Positions 16,148 through 23,935 of a stretch of DNA of 50,188 nucleotides are shown here, one piece after another. The first letter of the stretch is position 1, and each line of letters starts with the position of its first letter. The position numbers and the translations under genes are program-made. The DNA comes from a virus. The stretch lies in IMG/VR virus record IMGVR_UViG_3300023251_000002, positions 1 through 50,188 of that record; one strand, written 5' to 3'. Under the pieces are notes generated by a model. It was not told where the DNA came from and ran no database searches. It worked only from the letters and a program-made list of their open reading frames with translations.

Positions 16148-18435
16148 TGCCCGATACTACAACAATAGGTAAAGTGCTTTTTAACAGAGCGCTTCCTGAG
16201 AAATACAGAGATGAAGGCAGAGAACTCGATAAGAAGTCTCTGTCTGCTCTGTTATCAAGTGTAGCTGAAGACGACCCCGATGGATATATAGATACCTTAC
16301 AGAAGGTAAGCGATGTATCCCGAATGGCTGTCAATGACTATGGCAGGACCGCAAGTTTATCTCTTAACGATCTTAAACTGCCCCCTGCCATTAAACAGCT
16401 CAGAAATAAATACAGAGACGATGTTGCCAGGATAGCTAACAGCCCGACTCTAACTTCCGATCAGAAGGGCGAAAAAATAGTTAAACTGCTTGTTCCCGAA
16501 ATGAAGAAAGTTCAGAATCTCCTTCTAAGATCGGGCGGAGGCAAAAACAGTTTCACAGAGCAGGTTCGTGTAGGGGCTAGAGGTAACACAGCCCAGCTCA
16601 TGCAGCTAATGTTCGGAGACATGCTCGTTCTCGACCATAAAAATAAACCTGTCCCTATTCCGGGACTCCACGGGTATGGAGAGGGTGTGTCTCCGATTGA
16701 ATACTGGGCCGCTTCGTATGGCTCTAGAAAAGGGTATAGCGATGTACAGTTCGCTACAGCAGACAGTGGGTATTTTGGTAAGCAGTTAACACAAGCCGCA
16801 CATAGAGTAGTAGTTACAGAGAATGATTGCGGAGCACAAGAGGTCGGGCTGGAAGTAGACGGGGATGATTCGGACAATGTCGGATCTATTCTCGCTAAAC
16901 CTGTTAACGGATTACCTGCAGGAACAGAAATAAATAAGGAACATCTTCCTTTACTGGAAGACCAACCTGTTTATGTGCGTTCCGCAGCTACCTGTCAGGC
17001 CGCTACAGGAATATGTTCTAAATGTTCCGGACGCAGAGAAGGGGGAGAATTCCCTGATATAGGGGATGCTGTAGGAGTTACAGCTGCCAGAGCTATCGCG
17101 GAACCTACTACACAGGCAGGACTATGTTTAGAAGAAAACACTCTTGTAAGAATGGCAGACGGATCTGTCAGGAAGATCAAGGATATACAGGTTGGAGAAT
17201 CTGTTATGGGGTCTGATGTACAATGTAATACATCCCCTGTAAAAGTTCTTAACGTTTTTAACAACGGTATCAAAGAATGCTACCATACTATATTCGCAAG
17301 TCTGGATGTTAAATTCAGTGAATATCTAATAGCTACCAAGGAACATAAAGTACTAGGCTTCCCTATGGGGGACTGCGAACTTAATAAACATAAAATAATT
17401 CCTCTGCTGTCTCTGGGCACAGCTATATTTAAAAGGTCCGGAGAGAATGTACTGGGCTGGATGAGTTATTGCGAAGGACTCAGAGAAGTACAGACATACG
17501 ATCTCGAAGTAGATAGCAGAGATCATCTCTTTGTATTGGCTAACGGAATGATAGTATCCAACAGCAGTAAACATAGTGGTGGGGTTGTCGGAGAAGACGA
17601 TAAGAAGGTAACAGGGTTTAAAGAGATAGACCAGTTCGTACAGGTTCCTAAGAATTTTATAGGCTCCGCTACATTAGCTTCTACAGACGGTTCCATAGGA
17701 AAGATAGAAGATGCTCCACAAGGGGGCTGGTATGTACATATCAACTCCGAGGAACATTATGTACCCGGAGATAGAAAGTTAGAAGTAAAGACAGGACAGC
17801 GTATGGAAGCGGGAGATGCTTTATCTTCCGGAGTTCCTAATCCAGGAGAGGTTGTCAAATACAAAGGCATCGGAGAGGGCAGACGCTACTTCACAGAGAG
17901 GTACAATAAGATTTTAAAGGATAACGGGGCTGGTAACCATAGACGTAATATAGAAGCTATCTCCCGTGGATTTATAAACAGAGTTCGGGTAACGGATCCT
18001 AACGGATACGAAGGACATTTTATTAACGATGTTATACCCTACGACGATGTTGTCAGAGATTATAGACCCAGACCTACTTCGACGTTACAGAATCCTAAAC
18101 AGTCGGTAGGAATGTATCTGGAGAAACCGGTACTGCATTATTCTATAGGCACTAAAATCACAGCTAATGTCGCAAAAAAGTTGTCTTCTGCTAAAACAGG
18201 TAATATAGTAGTACACAGGGATGTCCCTCCATTTGAACCGTTTGTATCCCGTGTCCGGGACATTGTATCAACAGATCCGGACTGGGTAACACGCCTCGGA
18301 GGATTCGATCTTAAGAAGTCTTTTTTAGATGCAGCTCAAAAAGGAGCCACATCAGAAGGGGGAGGCACATCATATATCCCGAGTGTTGTCAGTGGACAAG
18401 AACTATATAAAAATATTAAGGACAAAAGAAAATGA
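16147..18435 (+). CDS. DNA-dependent RNA polymerase, C-terminal part of beta-prime, with one intein
   Basis: This 762-residue protein starts DTTTIGKVLFNRALP, matching bacterial beta-prime at 'DTTVGRALLSEILP', exactly where the 6346 fusion protein stops. Further motifs in order: VGARGNTAQLMQLMFGDM (bridge-helix region, bacterial GARGSAAQIRQL), FREGLNVLQYF-like GVSPIEYWAASYGSRKG, ATADSGYFGKQLTQAA, VVVTENDCGAQEVG, and CQAATGICSKCSGR, giving the four-Cys zinc site. Next is GVTAARAIAEPTTQ, interrupted by an intein at residues 327-472. The C-terminal part has MYLEKPVLHYSIGTKI and a short tail. Together with the 6346 product it would reconstitute the catalytic core (no alpha or omega gene is in this window). 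Start: TAATG overlap. It ends overlapping the 18432 tagged gene. Confidence 0.92.
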   Translation: MPDTTTIGKVLFNRALPEKYRDEGRELDKKSLSALLSSVAEDDPDGYIDTLQKVSDVSRMAVNDYGRTASLSLNDLKLPPAIKQLRNKYRDDVARIANSPTLTSDQKGEKIVKLLVPEMKKVQNLLLRSGGGKNSFTEQVRVGARGNTAQLMQLMFGDMLVLDHKNKPVPIPGLHGYGEGVSPIEYWAASYGSRKGYSDVQFATADSGYFGKQLTQAAHRVVVTENDCGAQEVGLEVDGDDSDNVGSILAKPVNGLPAGTEINKEHLPLLEDQPVYVRSAATCQAATGICSKCSGRREGGEFPDIGDAVGVTAARAIAEPTTQAGLCLEENTLVRMADGSVRKIKDIQVGESVMGSDVQCNTSPVKVLNVFNNGIKECYHTIFASLDVKFSEYLIATKEHKVLGFPMGDCELNKHKIIPLLSLGTAIFKRSGENVLGWMSYCEGLREVQTYDLEVDSRDHLFVLANGMIVSNSSKHSGGVVGEDDKKVTGFKEIDQFVQVPKNFIGSATLASTDGSIGKIEDAPQGGWYVHINSEEHYVPGDRKLEVKTGQRMEAGDALSSGVPNPGEVVKYKGIGEGRRYFTERYNKILKDNGAGNHRRNIEAISRGFINRVRVTDPNGYEGHFINDVIPYDDVVRDYRPRPTSTLQNPKQSVGMYLEKPVLHYSIGTKITANVAKKLSSAKTGNIVVHRDVPPFEPFVSRVRDIVSTDPDWVTRLGGFDLKKSFLDAAQKGATSEGGGTSYIPSVVSGQELYKNIKDKRK
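17125..17562 (+). other. mini-intein 3 in RNA polymerase beta-prime (trigger-loop region)
   Basis: These 146 residues lie between EPTTQAGL and SSKHSGG, within the bacterial motif GEPGTQLTMRTFHIGG. Block A is CLEENTLVRMADGSVRKIKD, block B is ATKEHKVLG, and the C-terminal block is TYDLEVDSRDHLFVLANG followed by MIVSN and Ser+1. The penultimate residue is Ser, not His. No endonuclease domain is present. All hallmark splicing positions are otherwise intact. Confidence 0.88.
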
Positions 18436-18475
18436 ACAAACTAGCATACTATAAAGGGTATATGGAGAAGGAAGC
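18404..18475 (+). repeat. tag-cassette direct repeat, copy 1
   Basis: This covers the 5' end of the 18432 gene. The 44 bases from the ATG through the codons for the tag (MNKLAYYKGYMEKEA) are identical to 19118-19161. The upstream stretch TATATAAAAATATTAAG plus a similar GGACAA(A)AGAA is shared too. After the tag the two genes diverge completely. Confidence 0.85.
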
Positions 18476-19085
18476 TTTAGGGATTATGCCTACACGACAG
18501 GAAGAACTTGATAGGCATATGCGTAATAGGGAACTGAAGCAGAGGTCTGCATCATGGTTACGAGATTTTGTAACTGGAGGAGTAGCAGGAGGTATAGCAA
18601 AGGAAGTTCCAGAAAATGTAGATAAAAGCATACATGATTTTAAAGTGGATATAGGTAATATTTCTAAAGGAAACTTAGGATGGAGTAATTCATTGAAAAG
18701 GAGTATTCCATTAGTATTTGGAAAACATACACCTCGACCTGTTATGGAGAAAGAGGCATTTAATCCAATAACTGTCGGAGCAACAATAGGAGCTCAAACA
18801 GCTAAAGATCCTATTGGGGGAGCTAAGCAAGGTGCAAAATCAGGACAAGAAACTAGGTATGGTTCAGCTGGAGTACATCCAGATTTAGCAGCCAATCCTG
18901 AATGGCAGAAGAAGAATAGGGAAATGAAGAAGTATTTTAATAATATCATGTCAGGACCATTCGGCATAAGAAATGAGAAGGCAACTTCTGAGCAGAAAAT
19001 GAGATCTTATAGACTGAAAAAACTACTTGAATTAAGTAGGTCTAATCCTCAATTGAAGATGAAGTACAAGGTAAATTTAACATAA
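18432..19085 (+). CDS. tagged putative virion protein, 217 aa
   Basis: The N terminus MNKLAYYKGYMEKEALGI is the tag. The body is basic and has a Gly/Ala-rich middle (GVAGGIAKEV; ITVGATIGAQTAKDPIGG) that could be mildly hydrophobic. Another K-E-A site occurs at about residue 115 (MEKEAFNP), followed by the second half of the protein, so this could be a fusion of two tagged modules. The start overlaps the polymerase stop (ATGA). Presumed capsid cargo; unknown function. Confidence 0.65.
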   Translation: MNKLAYYKGYMEKEALGIMPTRQEELDRHMRNRELKQRSASWLRDFVTGGVAGGIAKEVPENVDKSIHDFKVDIGNISKGNLGWSNSLKRSIPLVFGKHTPRPVMEKEAFNPITVGATIGAQTAKDPIGGAKQGAKSGQETRYGSAGVHPDLAANPEWQKKNREMKKYFNNIMSGPFGIRNEKATSEQKMRSYRLKKLLELSRSNPQLKMKYKVNLT

Positions 19086-19086
19086 T

Positions 19087-19161
19087 TATATAAAAATATT
19101 AAGAAGGACAAGAAGAAATGAACAAACTAGCATACTATAAAGGGTATATGGAGAAGGAAGC
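19087..19161 (+). repeat. tag-cassette direct repeat, copy 2
   Basis: This is the second copy of the repeat at 18404: the same upstream sequence (with three extra bases) and an identical 44-base tag-coding segment, now joined to a different protein body. Confidence 0.85.
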
Positions 19162-19480
19162 AGCTCGTGGAGAACCCCTTATTAGATGGCTTAAAAGATT
19201 AGCGGAACGTGGAGCCAAAAGTGGAAGGTCCCCTAATTTATTACCTGGAAATATGGCTACAAGAGCATTAACAAATCTTGAAGCAAAAATACTTAATCGG
19301 AAGTCGGGTTTTTTAAAAGCTCTAACTCCAGAGCTTAAACACACAGCTTCACCCGGTATAGTAAAGGATTTAACAGGTATGGCTAAAGGTGTTCGTCATG
19401 AATTAAAAGCAGCACCGGCAAAAGCTCAGAAGCTTATGAATATTAAAGGTCTTAATTTACTTAATTCAATAAATAAATAA
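19118..19480 (+). CDS. tagged putative virion protein, 120 aa
   Basis: The N terminus MNKLAYYKGYMEKEAARGEP is identical over 15 residues to that of the preceding gene, also at the DNA level. The body is strongly basic and helical (LIRWLKRLAERGAKSGR; HELKAAPAKAQKLM), fitting a DNA-binding internal protein. AAGGA precedes the ATG. No enzyme motif is seen. Presumed capsid cargo; unknown function. Confidence 0.65.
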   Translation: MNKLAYYKGYMEKEAARGEPLIRWLKRLAERGAKSGRSPNLLPGNMATRALTNLEAKILNRKSGFLKALTPELKHTASPGIVKDLTGMAKGVRHELKAAPAKAQKLMNIKGLNLLNSINK

Positions 19481-19509
19481 ATCTAACACAACAAACAAGG
19501 ATTTAAAAG

Positions 19510-21798
19510 ATGGCTTTCGACTCTAATTTCGAACTGAAGTTCGCGCAGCTTGTGGACACACGTCTACAGGAGAAGGTCCCCTCCCTGTATCCAAACAGAG
19601 TCGGTTTTCAATTGATCGATGTCAATGACACACAGGATAAAGGTGTAGGGGTAATGGCATTCATCGTTGACGGGCAGTGGTTATATGCTCCCGCCTTTTT
19701 CATTAAAGGAGCTCTAAAAGGGCTGGAGATGCTGTATGTCAAAAATAAAGATATGTTCGTCCCTCTAAAGGACAGCTGGATTTCCTTCATACAGAAGGGG
19801 GAAATGAAACTGCTGGGTAATGGAGTGGACAAGAAAGACCTTAAACTGCAGAGACCTGACATGATAGACTTGGTAATGTCTCCGCACGAGAAGATATCCA
19901 ACGAACAGAACTCTCTTATAGACAACGATACAGTTAAAAAGATGTTCACAAAGTTCGCTGAATTACAGAGCGACCTTAAGACTGAACTGCCTAAGCTGGG
20001 TAAGACAGCCTTTGTATCCTTTGTTAAATCCATGGAAAATAACGGCGAGTTCGCTAATGCCGTATTTAATTTTTATACTCCTGCTGATCTTCGTAAGATG
20101 GCCGAACAGATCGATCTGAATGCTAAGAGCATCGATAAGAAGGAAGATAAGAAAATAGATCCTGAACAGCCCGAAACAGAACTTACAGACAAGGCTGACG
20201 ATGCAGAGAATCTCCTGGCTAAAGCTATTATAGAGTCTATGGAGACTACAGACACCAAGACAGAGACAACGATAGTTCTTCCTACTCCGGACGAAGAAAT
20301 ACCTTCCGACAACGAAGCTATTAAAGGAGTTAAAGAAAAGACTACGGATGTCCCCGAAGATGCTAAGGTAGACGGTTCTAAAAAGTCTATGAAGACAGAC
20401 GAGCTTACCGTTATCACCAGCCCTTCAAGTGCCGAGGCGTCAACATTGACGGATAAGGAAAAAGAAATTTTAATGCGGGACGGTATCTTTGTAAAGGATA
20501 AACGTTCTGATACTTCAACTGTATTTAATACGGAAGTAAACACAGGCACATACAGTAATCCTACTTCAACAGGACTTTTCGAAGTTCTTCTGGCTGACGG
20601 GACAGGCATTCCAATGCTTATCATATTCCCGAACAAACAGGTTAAAAGTAGAACTTACTCGGACGACAAAAGTCCTAGTTACTGTCGGAGAAGTTCCACC
20701 GGGCTGGATTCTAAGATATGTCTGGTCGATCTTGCTCACCCCGATAAATACTACAGTGCTAAAACAAGAGATGTACTGTGTAAACCTTCAGCTAGACTTC
20801 CGGACGATCTGTACAACAAGATGAAGAATCTGCAGAAGTTCACACGTCAGAAATATATTGATGCTAAATTCAGTACATGCTTAGTCATCGATAAGAAGCA
20901 CAACGCTATTATCATCGACTATCCATACAGCACCACTACCAAACACACCGGAGATACTTTAAAGATCGGAGATAGCGATGCACATATCCGATTTACAGGT
21001 AAAGACGGACGTTTGATTGTCGATAAGAATATGGTGTATGTTCCGGAAGGCGCAGCTTTCTTCGAAGGAGATACCTGTCCTTATACATTAGGGGACGTCA
21101 ATACATTCATGTATCACATGCGTAAGAGTGCTAACCTTATGGATCTTAAGATCTATTCAGACCGTAACGGATACTCTATTACCTCTACTAAAGAGCAGAC
21201 TTATAATCTTAATAAGAATGCTGCTCTGCTTAATCTGATATCCAATCAGGGTATTCAGGCATCTCTCGCTAAGAAGATGATTAAAGAGGCTACAGACAGA
21301 GGCGGTATTCCTGTCTCTAAACGATACTTTGTAAAACAGGCAGATCTAAACGACCTCAATGCCGGAGACCCACGGGATAATCCTTCTGCATCAAGCGAAG
21401 CTCCGAGGGAAATAGAATACGACGACATGCCAGCACAAGCTCTGGAAACAGCTGTAGGCGCTTCCAACAAGGGAGTAAAGGAAGTTATGGATACATCTAT
21501 TCTGGCTTCTCTTGCAGGTACTTCGCATTCTCTGGAGTTGATGGGGACATATGTGACCGATCTTATTAAAGCGATGGACAGACTCGGTAGAATGTTATTT
21601 ATGTTCTACTGGCATGAAGAAGAGTTCAGAGACCAATACGGAAATCAGGAACTGGTTGAGTTGGAAGAATCATTGAGAGAAGTTTTTGAATCCACAGGCG
21701 ACTTAGTTCTTTTCCTTAAAGAAAAATCAGTAGATTTCGAATCTCTATTCAGTGGAGAACGAGGAGATCTGTCAGAAGATTTAGGAAACGTAGAATAA
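19510..21798 (+). CDS. large putative virion structural protein, 762 aa
   Basis: AAGGA precedes the ATG. Residues 1-200 form a compact, mixed domain starting MAFDSNFELKFAQLVD. Residues ~205-315 are acidic and Thr/Glu/Lys-rich, probably a disordered linker. Residues ~320-560 look beta-rich with several Cys (for example SPSYCRRSSTGLDSKICL), and the C-terminal ~150 residues are helical and acidic (LVELEESLREVFESTGDLV). K-x-A sites occur at GKTAF, NKNAA and VKQAD, possibly processed by the prohead protease. It lies between tagged genes and the protease. The size and position suggest a head or inner-body protein, but I do not recognise the family. Confidence 0.6.
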   Translation: MAFDSNFELKFAQLVDTRLQEKVPSLYPNRVGFQLIDVNDTQDKGVGVMAFIVDGQWLYAPAFFIKGALKGLEMLYVKNKDMFVPLKDSWISFIQKGEMKLLGNGVDKKDLKLQRPDMIDLVMSPHEKISNEQNSLIDNDTVKKMFTKFAELQSDLKTELPKLGKTAFVSFVKSMENNGEFANAVFNFYTPADLRKMAEQIDLNAKSIDKKEDKKIDPEQPETELTDKADDAENLLAKAIIESMETTDTKTETTIVLPTPDEEIPSDNEAIKGVKEKTTDVPEDAKVDGSKKSMKTDELTVITSPSSAEASTLTDKEKEILMRDGIFVKDKRSDTSTVFNTEVNTGTYSNPTSTGLFEVLLADGTGIPMLIIFPNKQVKSRTYSDDKSPSYCRRSSTGLDSKICLVDLAHPDKYYSAKTRDVLCKPSARLPDDLYNKMKNLQKFTRQKYIDAKFSTCLVIDKKHNAIIIDYPYSTTTKHTGDTLKIGDSDAHIRFTGKDGRLIVDKNMVYVPEGAAFFEGDTCPYTLGDVNTFMYHMRKSANLMDLKIYSDRNGYSITSTKEQTYNLNKNAALLNLISNQGIQASLAKKMIKEATDRGGIPVSKRYFVKQADLNDLNAGDPRDNPSASSEAPREIEYDDMPAQALETAVGASNKGVKEVMDTSILASLAGTSHSLELMGTYVTDLIKAMDRLGRMLFMFYWHEEEFRDQYGNQELVELEESLREVFESTGDLVLFLKEKSVDFESLFSGERGDLSEDLGNVE

Positions 21799-21813
21799 CA
21801 GAGGGTATTTAAC

Positions 21814-22638
21814 ATGAACCCAAATAGACGTCCAGAGTGGCGTCATAATTTGGCGGGTGATTACAGGAAGCAATCAGGGGCTTTCGATTTCGATAAGGTC
21901 GAGTTCGAAGAGAACGAAGATAAGTTTATCGTAAAATATACCGAATACTTATTTTACGATGCTGCTCATAAAACGGGAGCCCGTAAGAAATACCCGTTTA
22001 TACATGACGCAAGAATGATATTTTACAGGGAAGACCAGTTCAGCCCCAGATGGGTTATAGAAGCACTGGCCCTGACAGACTTATCTGATAAGGAGATAGC
22101 GGATTACGCGTACATAGAAAAACCGGAAATAGTAAACACATTCTGTAAATTATTTTTCGATGTACGTGACAAAGACACAAAAAAGGTATATATTAGAAAT
22201 ATATCCGGATTATGTGAATCCATTAAGAATGTAGAGCGATATGATATGGGCTGGAAGTATATAGCAGGTATCATGGGATTTGAATTTTTTGATTCAACTG
22301 TGTTTAACAGGTCTAAGATGACCCGTTCGGATAAACAGGATTATGATACAGATCGAGTCAATATGCAGGCACAGACAGCTTGGTGGACGACGTTTAAAAG
22401 ATATACATTGATAGACGAGACTCCTGATAATGATTTGAAAGTTCTGCTTGAAAAACAGAATCTGGATCTTGGTTCAACAGCATCACCGTCAGCAGGACAG
22501 GTAGACGGAGGTCCTTCGGAAGATGATGCAGCTATCATAAAGGCTGTTAAAGAGGTGGAAGGGTTAGTCGTACTGGCTGATCCGGATAAAATTAAAAGTA
22601 CAGAGAAAGAAGCAAGATTAACTAAAAAGAAGCGGTAG
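21814..22638 (+). CDS. hypothetical protein with helix-turn-helix-like segment
   Basis: This 274-residue protein has GAGGG ahead of its ATG. Residues ~85-110 (ALALTDLSDKEIADYAYIEKP) look like a helix-turn-helix in which a helix precedes 'S-D-K-E-I-A'. Such segments occur in small terminase subunits and similar DNA-binding phage proteins, but nothing else confirms that role. The middle has Trp and aromatic residues (AQTAWWTTFKRYT), and the C terminus is disordered and basic (EKEARLTKKKR). It lies upstream of the protease/scaffold genes. A DNA-packaging or head role is possible; unproven. Confidence 0.5.
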   Translation: MNPNRRPEWRHNLAGDYRKQSGAFDFDKVEFEENEDKFIVKYTEYLFYDAAHKTGARKKYPFIHDARMIFYREDQFSPRWVIEALALTDLSDKEIADYAYIEKPEIVNTFCKLFFDVRDKDTKKVYIRNISGLCESIKNVERYDMGWKYIAGIMGFEFFDSTVFNRSKMTRSDKQDYDTDRVNMQAQTAWWTTFKRYTLIDETPDNDLKVLLEKQNLDLGSTASPSAGQVDGGPSEDDAAIIKAVKEVEGLVVLADPDKIKSTEKEARLTKKKR

Positions 22639-22645
22639 GCTCAAA

Positions 22646-23935
22646 ATGGAAAAAATGTCTAAAAGCAATGAAAAAAGATTACTGAAATCCTTAGACAAAG
22701 CGGCTAACCTTTCAAGAGCCGGTATGGATCCGAATCTTGTATTAACAAAGGTAGCTAAAGAATTTCAGCTCACTCCTCAGGAAATATGCAGAGTGTCCGA
22801 GACATATAATAAGGCCAAGTCTGTCGCATTCCTGAAAAAAGCTTCGTCTGAAAATAGGGCTGGGGATTTTCCTCTGGCAGATTCAAAAACTATTATTCAG
22901 GGTATTTACGGAACTGTAGAGAAACAGGCATCCGACGGATCTTTCTCGATGAGAAACTATTCGACGACACGCTCGTATACAGTACTGGAGAAGACAGCTA
23001 CGGAAGAAAAGAAAACTGTTCCGAGAGTAAGCTCCTGTGAAAGAGATCCCGGAAGTGTCTTTAAAGAAGCTACAGAATTTACGTATCTAAGCAGACAGAT
23101 TCAGTCCGATATGTTTAATAAATACGCTTCGGAGAGGGACAACCTGGAGACGGCTATACGTAAAGTAGCCGAATACTGTCAGGTAGCTCCGGAAAAAGAC
23201 CTTAAGAAAACAGCCCGACTCATCGTCAATGCACACGGAGAGCAAGGGGTTAAATTTATAAACGATGTTAACAAGCGGATGTTTAAAGAGTGTTTACCCG
23301 TCGTGGAAAAAACAGCACACGCTGCTGTCTTCCCCGCGTGCGAACCTTTTATATCTGTAGCTAACGCTTTCGAACACGGAAAGAATCTTGTAAAGACTTC
23401 CAGAGATATCGATAGCTTCGATAAGCAGGCTGACGCTGACCTCCTAAGTCTTATAGGTGCAGGTGTTCCGCAGGGAAAAGCTAAAACTAAAGCCCCCGAA
23501 CAGGAAGGCTTTGTAGATCCGCAGACAGGTATGAGTCCTGTATGGGATAACTACCTTAAAGACCTACAAGCTAAGAAAACTTTATATACACTGTACAGAT
23601 TCGATCCGATTATAAAATCGTATCCTTTCGAGGATGTTATCGATATGTACAACGAGGTAGCAGATACCACGCCTTCTCTGGCTAACAACAAAGCATGGAT
23701 GCGTGCTTCTATGCGCAGAATGCTTACACAGGGTAAAGCAGCAGACCCGTTCGAGCTTAAAGATATGATGCAGGCAGAAACAGCCCGCACAGGCTCCCAG
23801 AAGCAGCATGTCGATATGATGTCTTCTATATATGGGGATAAGAAGTCTAAACCTGCGGAACCTCGCACAGAAGAGAATAAAACAACTAATGTGAGTATAC
23901 CAGTCAGTCAACTAGCGGGCAAAAATGATAACTAA
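22646..23935 (+). CDS. putative internal head protein with many K-x-A sites, 429 aa
   Basis: The protein is helical and charged, without enzyme motifs. Its striking feature is repeated hydrophobic-x-K-x-A sites: F-L-K-K-A, V-E-K-Q-A, L-E-K-T-A, L-K-K-T-A, V-E-K-T-A and F-D-K-Q-A, spread through residues ~45-255. These resemble the ends of the N-terminal tags and would make it a multi-site substrate of the protease encoded by the next gene, as for core proteins degraded or trimmed during maturation. The C-terminal part is disordered. It overlaps the protease gene by 11 bases. An alternative start is the ATG at 22655. The core-protein role is inferred. Confidence 0.55.
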   Translation: MEKMSKSNEKRLLKSLDKAANLSRAGMDPNLVLTKVAKEFQLTPQEICRVSETYNKAKSVAFLKKASSENRAGDFPLADSKTIIQGIYGTVEKQASDGSFSMRNYSTTRSYTVLEKTATEEKKTVPRVSSCERDPGSVFKEATEFTYLSRQIQSDMFNKYASERDNLETAIRKVAEYCQVAPEKDLKKTARLIVNAHGEQGVKFINDVNKRMFKECLPVVEKTAHAAVFPACEPFISVANAFEHGKNLVKTSRDIDSFDKQADADLLSLIGAGVPQGKAKTKAPEQEGFVDPQTGMSPVWDNYLKDLQAKKTLYTLYRFDPIIKSYPFEDVIDMYNEVADTTPSLANNKAWMRASMRRMLTQGKAADPFELKDMMQAETARTGSQKQHVDMMSSIYGDKKSKPAEPRTEENKTTNVSIPVSQLAGKNDN

